NCBI GenBank assembly: GCA_004793585.1
Contig: SRZB01000023.1
Location: 1 to 59,636 of the forward strand
Source of the DNA: Hominisplanchenecus murintestinalis
Lineage (GTDB): Bacteria; Bacillota; Clostridia; Lachnospirales; Lachnospiraceae
DNA: 59,636 nt
Direction: 5' to 3'
Shown here: positions 13,989 to 22,753 of the stretch, in pieces
Layout of the letters: every line of letters begins with the position of its first letter
How positions within the stretch are numbered: the stretch's first letter is position 1
The notes under the pieces: generated by a model
Databases searched by the model: none
The model's input: the letters and a program-made list of their open reading frames with translations, nothing else
What the model was told of the DNA's origin: nothing
Made by a program: the position numbers and the translations under genes

Positions 13989-14567
13989 TTATGGAGAGGT
14001 TCTTGTTCTGATAGGAGAATGGAGTGTGACCCATTCTTCCAGAGCCAGGCCTGTAAGAGCGAGATAAAGGGAAAGTGATTTTGTGACATACCGGATATGC
14101 CAGGGTTCCCAGGCATACCCGGTGATTTTTTCTTTTTCCCTGGGATAGCGCAGGATAAAGCCGTGAAGATGGGCATTTTTGGAAAGCCATTGCCCTTCCG
14201 GGGTACCTGCGAAGGATTCGGTAAGCTCAAGGGAATTTCTTGGACAGGATACATCCAGCGCGAGCCCGGTCTGGTGTTCGCTGGCGCCGGGTGGGGCTAC
14301 ATAGCGGATATCGGCGGCATTGCGATAGATTTCTGCCTGCCGGCTGTATGGGCGGTAGCCTGAGATGCCCCAAAGGGAAAGCCCGGCAGCTTTGGCATAG
14401 GCAAATAGTTCTTCAGCTGCCTGTGCTGCGTCTGCTTCCAGCAGGCGCTTTGGGTCGTCTGCGGATGCGTCAAATGGGATAGCAGGGCGGACGAGAGGAC
14501 GGGGCACAAAGGCTTTGTCCAGCCGGTTTTGTTTATTTACCAGTATTTCATAGGAATATCGGAACAT
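13989..14567 (-). CDS. VanY-type D-alanyl-D-alanine carboxypeptidase
   Basis: This 192-residue metallopeptidase of the VanY/M15B family trims the terminal D-Ala of peptidoglycan stem peptides. The signature appears as SGYRPYSRQ, GASEHQTGLALD and EPWHIRYV, giving zinc ligands H98, D105 and H157 and the catalytic glutamate E154. No signal peptide or transmembrane anchor is visible, which is unusual for an enzyme acting on the wall. The ATG at 14567 follows GGGGGG; a longer upstream frame lacks a ribosome binding site. It lies tail to tail with spoVT. Confidence 0.9.
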   Translation of the reverse strand: MFRYSYEILVNKQNRLDKAFVPRPLVRPAIPFDASADDPKRLLEADAAQAAEELFAYAKAAGLSLWGISGYRPYSRQAEIYRNAADIRYVAPPGASEHQTGLALDVSCPRNSLELTESFAGTPEGQWLSKNAHLHGFILRYPREKEKITGYAWEPWHIRYVTKSLSLYLALTGLALEEWVTLHSPIRTRTSP

Positions 14568-14697
14568 AAAGACCCCCCTTTCATAAGAGTTATGGACAAA
14601 AAGCCGCATAACGGCGGTTTTTCTGTACCTTATGTTTATGAAAGAGGGGAAAAATTTATGCATATGGAATGCAATTTTGGGCTAAAATAGCTGTCCT

Positions 14698-16167
14698 TTA
14701 TTTCTTTTCCAGCGAATCCTTACTCATCTGTTCCAGAAGTTCGGATTTGGTGCGGAAAAGCTCATCCGAAAGGTCTACATATACGGTCTGAGGATTTACG
14801 AATCGCTTTGTTTCATCCCAGAGCGTATCCTGTTCCTTCAGGCAGATGTCACGGATTTCCATGACGCTTGGGGAAGTATAGACACAGTCGCCGTTTTTGA
14901 ACACTGGGACGAGGAGTTCACGAAGTTTGTAGGTATTTGCTTTAATCTTTGTCTTTTTCCAGGTAGCAAGGGGGTCAAAGATAATCATGTCTTTGGCCTC
15001 ATCAAAAGTTTCGTGTGCCAGGGCAATCAGGTCTGCTTTGATTTTTCCGTGGTTTTTGTCATAAATTCGGTAGATTGTCTTATCACCGGGATTTGTAATT
15101 TTTTCCGTGTTTTCGGAAAGCTTGATTTTCGGAATGAATTTTCCGGTGCTTTCATCTTTGATAGCAGCAAGTTTATACACGCCGCCGAAAGCAGGGCAGT
15201 CCTTGGAAGTGATGAGGTTAGTGCCTACGCCCCAGGAAGAAATCTTGCAGCCCTGTAGTTTCAGGCTTTGAATCAGGTATTCATCCAAATCGCTGGAAGC
15301 GGCAATGTAAGCGTCTTTAAAACCGGCGGCGTCCAGAAGCTTTCTTGCCTGCTTGGACATGTATGCCAAATCACCGCTATCCAGGCGGATGCCATATTTT
15401 TTCAGCGGGATTCCTGCATCCCGCATCTCCTGGAATACGCGAATGGCATTTGGTACGCCGGACTTTAAGGTGTCGTAAGTATCAACGAGCAGGCAGCAAG
15501 AATCAGGGTAGAGGTCTGCATACGTACGGAAAGCCGTGTATTCGTCAGGAAAGCTCATAATCCAGCTGTGGGCATGAGTGCCCATAACAGGGACGTCGAA
15601 AAGCTGTCCGGTAAGTACATTGGAAGTTCCCACACAGCCTCCAATCATAGCAGCGCGTGCGCCGTATACCCCGGCGTCCGGACCCTGGGCGCGGCGCAGG
15701 CCGAATTCCATGATGGAGTCGCCCTTTGCGGCATAAACAACCCGTGCGGCTTTCGTGGCGATCAGGCTTTGGTGGTTGATAATAGTCAAGATAGCAGTTT
15801 CTACCAGCTGTGCTTCCATAATCGGGGCAACTACTTTAATCAAAGGCTCTCTGGGGAATACAACCGTTCCTTCCGGTATGGCGTAAATGTCGCCTGAAAA
15901 ACGGAAATTACTCAGGTATTCAAGAAAATCTTCTTCAAAGATGTGCAGGCTGCGGAGATAGGAAATGTCATCATCTGAGAAACGCAGGTTTTTGATATAA
16001 TCAATTACCTGCTCCAGTCCTGCGGCAATCGCAAAACCGCCGTCATTGGGATTTTTTCTATAAAAAGCATCGAAAACCACCGTTTCTGCAGCATGGCTTT
16101 TGAAATAGCCTTGCATCATGGTAAGTTCATATAAATCAGTTAACAGTGTCAGGTTCATTGTGCTCAT
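14698..16167 (-). CDS. pncB: Nicotinate phosphoribosyltransferase
   Basis: This 489-residue enzyme turns nicotinate and PRPP into nicotinate mononucleotide in the NAD salvage pathway. Characteristic stretches are LTDLYELTMMQGYF at the N-terminus, EFGLRRAQG near residue 175, GTHAHSWIMSF near 218, and RLDSGDL near 285. Length fits the Gram-positive form. The ATG at 16167 is chosen because AGAGGAC precedes it; 20 upstream codons are open but unsupported. It is transcribed alone, divergent from the transketolase pair. Confidence 0.95.
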   Translation of the reverse strand: MSTMNLTLLTDLYELTMMQGYFKSHAAETVVFDAFYRKNPNDGGFAIAAGLEQVIDYIKNLRFSDDDISYLRSLHIFEEDFLEYLSNFRFSGDIYAIPEGTVVFPREPLIKVVAPIMEAQLVETAILTIINHQSLIATKAARVVYAAKGDSIMEFGLRRAQGPDAGVYGARAAMIGGCVGTSNVLTGQLFDVPVMGTHAHSWIMSFPDEYTAFRTYADLYPDSCCLLVDTYDTLKSGVPNAIRVFQEMRDAGIPLKKYGIRLDSGDLAYMSKQARKLLDAAGFKDAYIAASSDLDEYLIQSLKLQGCKISSWGVGTNLITSKDCPAFGGVYKLAAIKDESTGKFIPKIKLSENTEKITNPGDKTIYRIYDKNHGKIKADLIALAHETFDEAKDMIIFDPLATWKKTKIKANTYKLRELLVPVFKNGDCVYTSPSVMEIRDICLKEQDTLWDETKRFVNPQTVYVDLSDELFRTKSELLEQMSKDSLEKK

Positions 16168-16293
16168 GGCTTGTCCTCTTTTCTTTCGCTGGGAATTGAA
16201 AAACTTTTTTCTATAGTTATAATACATTGCCTTGATTTATTCAACCCTGAAATTTATTTTGGCAGGCTCTTTAGAAAAACTTTTGTTTTCCTA

Positions 16294-16322
16294 TTTTCAA
16301 AAACGGGGAAATAGAGTATAAT
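16294..16322 (+). promoter_or_regulatory. Promoter of transketolase pair
   Basis: TTTTCA (16294-16299), a 17-nt spacer and a perfect TATAAT (16317-16322) lie about 78 bases before the first transketolase gene. Confidence 0.7.
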
Positions 16323-16399
16323 CACTTTGGCAGGGGAGTCGGAGTGTGTCGATTATCCCGGATAGCTGCAGATGCTGAATGAGTAAAGGAGAAATTTGC

Positions 16400-17239
16400 A
16401 TGAACAAACTTGAGCTTCAGATAATGGCCAATAAAATACGTAAAGATATTGTAGCTTCCGTGCACAGCGCCCGGGCGGGACATCCGGGTGGGTCGCTGTC
16501 GGCGGCAGATGTATTTACTTATTTGTATTTTGAAGAGATGAACATAGATCCGGAGAATCCGGACAAGCCGGACAGAGACCGTTTCGTGCTTTCGAAAGGG
16601 CATGCGGCTCCGGGACTTTATGCAGCGCTGGCGCACAGAGGGTTTTTCCCGGTAGAAGATATGATTTCCCTGCGTCATGTGGGTTCCTACCTGCAGGGAC
16701 ATCCCGATATGAAAGGAATTCCGGGTGTAGATATGTCCAGCGGTTCTTTAGGGCAGGGCGTATCTACGGCTGTAGGCATGGCGCTTGCGGCGAAGATGAG
16801 CGGGGATACTTATCGTGTGTATACACTGCTGGGCGACGGAGAAATCCAGGAGGGACAGGTCTGGGAGGCAGCTATGTTTGCAGGTGCGCGGAACCTGGAT
16901 AATCTTGTAATGATTGTGGACAATAATGGACTTCAGATTGATGGGGACGTGGCAGATGTGTGTTCACCGTATCCGATAGATAAGAAGTTTGAAGCATTTA
17001 ACTGCCATACCATTTGTGTAGAAAATGGGAATGATATGGAGCAGTTAAAAGCGGCGTTTGATGAGGCGCGCAGTGTCAAAGGAATGCCGGCAGTCATTAT
17101 TTTAAAGACTGTTAAGGGAAAAGGCGTGTCCTTTATGGAAAACCAGGTTTCCTGGCATGGTGTGGCGCCTAATGATGAACAGTATGAAGAGGCAATGGCA
17201 GAATTGGAGAAAGCAGGTGAAGCATTATGTCAGAAATAA
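16400..17239 (+). CDS. Transketolase, N-terminal subunit
   Basis: This 279-residue subunit holds the thiamine-diphosphate binding half of a split transketolase. GHPGGSLSAADV and the ThDP motif GDGEIQEGQVWEA to NN (about residues 148-176) are clear. The enzyme moves two-carbon units between sugar phosphates in the non-oxidative pentose phosphate pathway. Split transketolases are usual in Clostridia. The ATG at 16400 follows AAAGGAG. Its 3' end overlaps the C-terminal subunit gene by 13 bases. Confidence 0.95.
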   Translation: MNKLELQIMANKIRKDIVASVHSARAGHPGGSLSAADVFTYLYFEEMNIDPENPDKPDRDRFVLSKGHAAPGLYAALAHRGFFPVEDMISLRHVGSYLQGHPDMKGIPGVDMSSGSLGQGVSTAVGMALAAKMSGDTYRVYTLLGDGEIQEGQVWEAAMFAGARNLDNLVMIVDNNGLQIDGDVADVCSPYPIDKKFEAFNCHTICVENGNDMEQLKAAFDEARSVKGMPAVIILKTVKGKGVSFMENQVSWHGVAPNDEQYEEAMAELEKAGEALCQK

Positions 17240-18168
17240 AGAGGAGTGCAACAAGAGAGGGCTACGGCAAGGCGTTGATTGAACTGGGAAAAGAGGACGA
17301 AAGAATCGTGGTTTTGGACTCAGACCTTGCAGCAGCAACTAAGACAGGAATGTTTCAGAAAGTCTTTCCGGAGCGTCATATCAACTGCGGGATTGCGGAG
17401 GCGAATATGATGGGTATTGCGGCAGGACTGGCTGCGGCGGGAAAGATTCCTTTTGCAAGCTCTTTTGCGATGTTCGCAGCAGGACGCGCATTTGAACAGG
17501 TGAGGAATTCCATCGGATATCCACATCTGAATGTGAAAATCGGAGCCAGCCACGCAGGCATTTCTGTCGGTGAGGATGGTCCTACTCACCAGTGCAATGA
17601 AGATATCGCCCTGATGCGGGCGATTCCCGGAATGATGATTATCAATCCTGCAGATGTTATAGAGGCAGAGATGGCTACGAAAGCGGCGGCGGCATATGAC
17701 GGTCCGGTGTATCTGCGGTTCGGCCGTCTGGCGGTTCCGGTCATTAATGACAGGCCGGACTATAAATTTGAACTTGGAAAGGGTATCGTACTTCGCGAAG
17801 GAAAGGATATGACGATTGTCGCTACAGGGCTGACGGTAGCAGCTTCCCTGGAAGCAGCCGAAATGCTGGAGGCTGAAGGCATACACGCGAAGGTCATCAA
17901 TATCCATACAATTAAGCCTTTAGATGAAGAACTGATTGTGCAGGCAGCAAAAGAAACAGGGCTGCTCGTTACCGTAGAGGAGCATTCCGTAATCGGGGGG
18001 CTGGGGAGCGCAGTGTGCGACTGCCTGAGCGAGAAAGCGCCCACAAGAGTAGTAAAGATAGGAATTAATGATGTATTCGGTGAATCAGGCCCGGCGCTTG
18101 AACTGCTTCACAAATACGGCTTGGATGCTGAAGGTATTTACGCCAGAATAAAGCAGATTTCCCGTTAA
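17227..18168 (+). CDS. Transketolase, C-terminal subunit
   Basis: This 313-residue protein carries the pyrimidine-binding domain (about 5-170, with NCGIAEANMMGIAAGLA containing the glutamate that activates ThDP) and the C-terminal domain of transketolase. It forms the active enzyme with the preceding subunit. The start overlaps the upstream gene and follows GCAGGTGAAGC. A strong terminator follows at 18174. Confidence 0.95.
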   Translation: MSEIKRSATREGYGKALIELGKEDERIVVLDSDLAAATKTGMFQKVFPERHINCGIAEANMMGIAAGLAAAGKIPFASSFAMFAAGRAFEQVRNSIGYPHLNVKIGASHAGISVGEDGPTHQCNEDIALMRAIPGMMIINPADVIEAEMATKAAAAYDGPVYLRFGRLAVPVINDRPDYKFELGKGIVLREGKDMTIVATGLTVAASLEAAEMLEAEGIHAKVINIHTIKPLDEELIVQAAKETGLLVTVEEHSVIGGLGSAVCDCLSEKAPTRVVKIGINDVFGESGPALELLHKYGLDAEGIYARIKQISR

Positions 18169-18173
18169 AGAAG

Positions 18174-18218
18174 AGACACGTAACATTTCGGAGGACTGAA
18201 TTGTTACGTGTCTTTTTG
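18174..18218 (+). terminator. Terminator after transketolase genes
   Basis: AGACACGTAACA (18174-18185) pairs exactly with TGTTACGTGTCT (18202-18213), followed by TTTTG. Confidence 0.9.
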
Positions 18219-18240
18219 TGGCAATTTATCTCCGGGGAAG

Positions 18241-18269
18241 TTGTAATCTTCTCCGGCTTCATGTATACT
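18241..18269 (+). promoter_or_regulatory. Promoter of hydG
   Basis: TTGTAA (18241-18246), a 17-nt spacer and TATACT (18264-18269) lie about 50 bases before hydG. Confidence 0.7.
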
Positions 18270-18317
18270 ATTTGACAGAGTATGGGATTTTAGTTTTTAA
18301 ATACAGGGGGGATTGGA

Positions 18318-19736
18318 ATGTATGATACAAAATCCATGAAAGCGGAGGAATTTATCAGCCATCAAGAGATTATAGACACGTTGTCTTATGCGGAGGAGAA
18401 CAAATACAATGAGAAACTGATTCAGCAGATACTGGATAAGGCAAGGGAGAGGAAGGGACTTTCCCACAGGGAAGCAGCCGTACTGCTGGACTGCGCGATT
18501 GAGGAAAAGAATCAGGAAATTTATGCTTTGGCAGAGCAGATTAAGAAAGATTTTTACGGAAACAGGATTGTTATGTTTGCTCCGCTTTATCTTTCTAATT
18601 ATTGTGTAAATGGATGTGTTTACTGTCCTTATCATGCGAAGAATAAACACATTGCCAGAAAGAAGCTGACGCAGGAGGAAATCCGCCGGGAGGTGGCTGC
18701 GCTCCAGGACATGGGACATAAGCGGCTCGCATTGGAGACGGGGGAAGACCCGGTGAATAGCCCGATTGAGTATGTGCTGGAAAGCATTCAGACGATTTAT
18801 AGCATGAAACATAAAAATGGCGCTATCCGCAGGGTAAATGTGAATATAGCAGCCACTACAGTGGAAAACTATAGGAAATTGAAAGAAGCAGGAATCGGGA
18901 CATATATTCTGTTTCAGGAAACGTATCACAAGGAAAGCTATGAGAAACTTCATCCTACAGGTCCGAAACATGATTACGCGTATCATACAGAAGCTATGGA
19001 CAGGGCGATGGAGGGCGGTATTGATGATGTGGGCATTGGCGTGTTGTTCGGGTTAGAGCTTTACCGATATGAATTCGCTGGGCTTTTGATGCATGCAGAG
19101 CATTTGGAAGCGGTTCATGGCGTGGGTCCGCATACGATTAGTGTGCCGAGAATCCGCCATGCGGATGATATTGATGCGGATTCTTTTGATAATGGGATTG
19201 ATGATGATACTTTTGCAAAACTGGTGGCGTGCATCCGTATTGCAGTACCATATACGGGAATGATTGTTTCTACCAGGGAGAGCAGAAAGTGCAGAGAAAG
19301 ACTGCTGCATCTGGGCGTGTCTCAGATTAGCGGCGGTTCCAGGACAAGTGTAGGCGGTTATGCAAAAAAGGAGGCGGAAGAAGAGAACTCGGCGCAGTTT
19401 GACGTAAGTGATACGCGTTCTCTGGATGAGGTGGTAAACTGGCTGATGCAGCTTGGGTATATTCCGAGCTTCTGTACGGCGTGCTACCGGGAAGGGCGCA
19501 CCGGGGACAGGTTTATGAGCCTGTGTAAGAGCGGGCAGATTCAGAACTGTTGTCATCCGAACGCGCTGATGACTTTGAAAGAATATCTGGAGGATTATGC
19601 TTCTGAAGACACGAAAAAATTAGGGGAAAAGCTGATTGCATGTGAGATAGAAAAAGTACCCAGAGAAAAGACGAGGGAAATCGCGAAGCGCCATCTGCAG
19701 GAAATTTCGGAGGGAAAAAGAGATTTCCGGTTCTGA
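18318..19736 (+). CDS. hydG: [FeFe]-hydrogenase maturase HydG (radical SAM tyrosine lyase)
   Basis: This 472-residue radical SAM enzyme cleaves tyrosine to supply CO and cyanide for the H-cluster. The radical SAM cluster motif CVNGCVYC lies near residues 96-103 (Cx3Cx2C), and the second, HydG-specific cluster is bound by CTACYREGRTGDRFMSLC near the C-terminus. That C-terminal site separates it from ThiH. The ATG follows AGGGGGGATTGGA. hydF follows after 23 bases. A hydE gene and the hydrogenase itself are not in the window. Confidence 0.96.
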   Translation: MYDTKSMKAEEFISHQEIIDTLSYAEENKYNEKLIQQILDKARERKGLSHREAAVLLDCAIEEKNQEIYALAEQIKKDFYGNRIVMFAPLYLSNYCVNGCVYCPYHAKNKHIARKKLTQEEIRREVAALQDMGHKRLALETGEDPVNSPIEYVLESIQTIYSMKHKNGAIRRVNVNIAATTVENYRKLKEAGIGTYILFQETYHKESYEKLHPTGPKHDYAYHTEAMDRAMEGGIDDVGIGVLFGLELYRYEFAGLLMHAEHLEAVHGVGPHTISVPRIRHADDIDADSFDNGIDDDTFAKLVACIRIAVPYTGMIVSTRESRKCRERLLHLGVSQISGGSRTSVGGYAKKEAEEENSAQFDVSDTRSLDEVVNWLMQLGYIPSFCTACYREGRTGDRFMSLCKSGQIQNCCHPNALMTLKEYLEDYASEDTKKLGEKLIACEIEKVPREKTREIAKRHLQEISEGKRDFRF

Positions 19737-19759
19737 CTATAGAAAGGAAGGTAAGGAAA

Positions 19760-20935
19760 ATGAACAGCACGCCATCATCAGAACGGATACACATTGGCAT
19801 TTTCGGAAAGAGAAATGCAGGAAAATCAAGTGTTATGAATGCGCTGACAGGGCAAAGCCTTGCCGTCGTGTCGGATGTGAAGGGGACGACCACGGATCCG
19901 GTGTCTAAAGCGATGGAGCTGCTTCCGCTGGGACCGGTGGTGATGATTGACACGCCGGGGATTGATGATGAAGGCGAGCTTGGGGAACTGCGGGTGCAGA
20001 AGAGCTATCAGGTGCTGAACAGGACAGATATTGCGTTGCTGGTGGTAGACGGAACACAGGGGATGAGCACGGAAGATGAGCGTTTGCTTGACAGAATCAG
20101 GGAAAAAGAGATACCTTGGATTGTAGTGTTTAATAAGAGTGATTTGGCTTCAAGGGCGCTGCCGAAAGGAAAGAATTATCTTGCGGTCAGCAGTACTACA
20201 GGAGAAAATATAGAGGATCTAAAGACCCTTGTCGCGTGTCAGATACCGGACAGGAGCCAGGGGCGCAGGATTGTAGCGGATTTGCTGGAACCTTCGGACT
20301 TTGTGGTGCTGGTGGTACCGATTGATAAAGCGGCTCCCAAAGGGCGGCTGATTTTGCCACAGCAGCAGACAATCCGTGATACTTTGGAAGCAGGGGCGGT
20401 TTCTATTGTGGTGAAGGAAAATGAGCTGAAAACTACTTTAGAGACATTGGGCAAAAAGCCCAGACTGGTGATTACTGATAGCCAGGTGTTCCAGAGGGTA
20501 GCGGAAGAAACCCCGGAGGATATTGCCCTGACCTCATTTTCTATTCTTTTTGCCCGGTATAAAGGAGAGCTGAAACCTTTTGTGGATGGGGTCAAGGCGC
20601 TGGAGAGTATTCAGGACGGAGATAAAATCTTGATTTCTGAGGGATGTACGCATCGCCGGCAGTGTAATGATATCGGTACGGTGAAGCTTCCGATGTGGAT
20701 TCGCAGACATACGGGAAAAGAGCCGGAATTTTCGTTTACCAGCGGTATGGAATTCCCGGCAGACCTGTCGTCTTATAAACTGATTGTACATTGTGGGGGC
20801 TGTATGCTGAATGAAAGGGAGATGCGTTATCGACTGGGGTGTGCATGTGATGCAGGGGTTCCGATTACGAATTATGGGATATTGATTGCGTATATGAATG
20901 GAATTTTAGAGAGAAGCCTGGAAGGCATCGGATAG
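19760..20935 (+). CDS. hydF: [FeFe]-hydrogenase maturation GTPase HydF
   Basis: This 391-residue GTPase scaffold carries the assembled 2Fe precursor to the hydrogenase. The N-terminal GTPase domain has Walker A GKRNAGKSS, DTPG and NKSD. The C-terminal cluster-binding domain shows CTHRRQC and HCGGC, the expected CxHx...HCxxC pattern. The ATG follows GGAAGGTAAGGA. It sits with hydG in one operon and is followed by a convergent hairpin. Confidence 0.96.
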   Translation: MNSTPSSERIHIGIFGKRNAGKSSVMNALTGQSLAVVSDVKGTTTDPVSKAMELLPLGPVVMIDTPGIDDEGELGELRVQKSYQVLNRTDIALLVVDGTQGMSTEDERLLDRIREKEIPWIVVFNKSDLASRALPKGKNYLAVSSTTGENIEDLKTLVACQIPDRSQGRRIVADLLEPSDFVVLVVPIDKAAPKGRLILPQQQTIRDTLEAGAVSIVVKENELKTTLETLGKKPRLVITDSQVFQRVAEETPEDIALTSFSILFARYKGELKPFVDGVKALESIQDGDKILISEGCTHRRQCNDIGTVKLPMWIRRHTGKEPEFSFTSGMEFPADLSSYKLIVHCGGCMLNEREMRYRLGCACDAGVPITNYGILIAYMNGILERSLEGIG

Positions 20936-20982
20936 TCTGTTTGATAGGATTTGGCGCGGGCAGTATAGAAACGGTTTAAAGA

Positions 20983-21010
20983 TGGGCGGCTGTGAAAAAA
21001 CAGCCGCCCA
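20983..21010. terminator. Bidirectional terminator hairpin
   Basis: TGGGCGGCTGT (20983-20993) and its exact complement (21000-21010) lie between the convergent hydF and DUF4358 genes. Confidence 0.75.
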
Positions 21011-21025
21011 CTAGAGTTTAGAGGC

Positions 21026-21502
21026 TTAGAAACCTGCGTCTTTTAATACGCTTTCTGCTTTGGAAGCGTCATCTGTCACACAGAGAACTACGTAATTTCC
21101 AGAGGTTTTGATGATAGCGCTGTCAAGCTTTTCTACTTCCTTCGGCGCGTAGCTGGCAAACAGTTCAGACTGGCTTGTTACGCGTGATTTAAAGAGGTCT
21201 GCCACTTCCGAAGTATAGCTGCTGTCTTTACACTTTACTACGGCAACTTCACAAGCGGTTGCTCCGGTGCTCAGGTAAGCGGAACTATCCTCTACCTGTT
21301 CCATATCTACGAAATAAGTAGAAGCAAGAATATCTGCAATGACCGGTTCAGAGGAAAGGGTGCCGTCGCTGACTGTTTCAGAAAGCTGTTTTGCCAAATC
21401 AGAAGCGCTGGCTGTCACCTCTTTTGATGAACTGCCGCCGCAGGCAGTCAGCGAAAGAACAAGCATAATAGCTGCAAAAGTTAAAGATAAATATTTTTTC
21501 AT
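21026..21502 (-). CDS. DUF4358 lipoprotein
   Basis: This 158-residue lipoprotein has lipobox LTAC at about residues 17-20 and a DUF4358 domain through the rest, typified by SYTSEVADLFKSR and a final KDAGF. DUF4358 proteins are abundant in Lachnospiraceae and have no known role. The ATG at 21502 follows AAAAAGGAG. It is downstream of, and in the same direction as, the SGNH hydrolase gene, so the two may be cotranscribed and act together at the surface. Confidence 0.88.
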   Translation of the reverse strand: MKKYLSLTFAAIMLVLSLTACGGSSSKEVTASASDLAKQLSETVSDGTLSSEPVIADILASTYFVDMEQVEDSSAYLSTGATACEVAVVKCKDSSYTSEVADLFKSRVTSQSELFASYAPKEVEKLDSAIIKTSGNYVVLCVTDDASKAESVLKDAGF

Positions 21503-21598
21503 GTTAAGATTCTCCTTTTTTGTTATAATATAAAATTTATAGTGACTGTCCGGGGCTTTCGGCATAGCTTGGCCTGGCTTTGGGCAGTTACAATCCGT

Positions 21599-22567
21599 TT
21601 ACAGAGGCTGTGCGGGACTTTCTGTCTGGCTTTCCGTCTGCGTCTCAGCTTCAGGAGTTGTGGATTCCGCCGGCGTTTCTTCCAAAATATAATGGTCTTT
21701 CAGGTATTCCAGCCAGATTTTACAGTAGGTGTCATACATGTGGACACCGTCGCTGGTCGCTCCTTCGGTAAGGGCTCCGTTTCCGTCGGAAAGCACTTCG
21801 TTGATATTTATATAATGATATCCCTGTTCTTCGCACAATTCCAGGATTTTTTCATTGGCCGTAGTGATGTTTTTGTTGTTTACGTAGGATGTATCTTCAA
21901 CTTTGGCTTCTTCTACGTATGCAATGCTGATGACATAGACAATGGCGTCAGGAAGCATTTTCTTGATTTCTCCCAGGCAAACTCTGTAGTTTTCCTTAAA
22001 ATCATTGAAATCCGGTTCGCCTAAATCGTTTGTGCCCAGCATGACATATACCTTTTTATAATCAGTGTTATACAACGCCTGATACACGGTAATCTGTTCA
22101 TTATATAGATGTATGTATTTCTGGGTGAAAATGTCCGTAACATTCATGCCCACGCCGGTCAGGAATGTTCCCTGGGTGATTCCTGACTGGTTGCGGAAGC
22201 CTTCCATGCGGGAATCGCCGATAAAAACAGCGTCTGAGAAATAGGAATCGTCTATCGGTATATTCTGCTCCGGCACAAGGGCATCGCTGACCGTTGTCGG
22301 CAGTGTTTCGGCCTGGGCAGGCGGTTCCGTAGTGACAGCCGGGGCGGGAGCTTTTGTCTCGCTCTCGGTTTCTGTATCTTTGGTACGTCCGGCGGTGCTG
22401 GCAAGCAGCTCGTCAATCTGGGCATTTACTTGTGTAGTCAGGCTGTCCTTCTTGAAAATATTAATCAGGAGGTTTCCTTCGAACACAAGCAATGCGATAA
22501 AAATTAATATAAGCAAACTAAGAAAACGGCCTGGCTGTTGCCGCTTTCGTTTCTTCTGGTGTGGCAT
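21599..22567 (-). CDS. Membrane-anchored SGNH/GDSL-family hydrolase
   Basis: This 322-residue protein has a basic N-terminus, one transmembrane segment (about 16-38), a Thr/Pro/Glu-rich linker, and an extracellular SGNH hydrolase domain. The catalytic serine lies in FIGDSRMEG, with LGTND further on and DGVHMYD near the end supplying the Asp/His pair. Such enzymes act as esterases or acyltransferases on cell-surface glycans. It is transcribed divergently from the MBOAT and DHHW genes, which suggests one acylation system. The ATG at 22567 follows AGAAAGAGG. Confidence 0.88.
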   Translation of the reverse strand: MPHQKKRKRQQPGRFLSLLILIFIALLVFEGNLLINIFKKDSLTTQVNAQIDELLASTAGRTKDTETESETKAPAPAVTTEPPAQAETLPTTVSDALVPEQNIPIDDSYFSDAVFIGDSRMEGFRNQSGITQGTFLTGVGMNVTDIFTQKYIHLYNEQITVYQALYNTDYKKVYVMLGTNDLGEPDFNDFKENYRVCLGEIKKMLPDAIVYVISIAYVEEAKVEDTSYVNNKNITTANEKILELCEEQGYHYININEVLSDGNGALTEGATSDGVHMYDTYCKIWLEYLKDHYILEETPAESTTPEAETQTESQTESPAQPL

Positions 22568-22670
22568 ATTTTCCTCTTTCTGGCGCACATGCTGCGTCAT
22601 TATAGTATATATCGGAAGTTCACTTCCCGTAACAGTTAATGAAAAATTCGTTTGTCTTTTCTTCCCCTCT

Positions 22671-22698
22671 ATTATATAATAAACCCGTTAATTGTAAA
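22671..22698 (-). promoter_or_regulatory. Promoter of SGNH hydrolase gene
   Basis: On the minus strand: TTTACA, a 16-nt spacer and a perfect TATAAT. It lies in the 186-base divergent gap shared with the MBOAT gene. Confidence 0.6.
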
Positions 22699-22753
22699 TA
22701 GTTTTTTCGAATCTTAAAGAAAATTAATGAAAAAGATAAATGTGAGGTAATAT

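Noticed and set aside
18297-18986. 229-codon minus-strand frame opposite hydG
   Set aside because: It is antisense to well-conserved hydG, including its radical SAM motif, and has no start signal.
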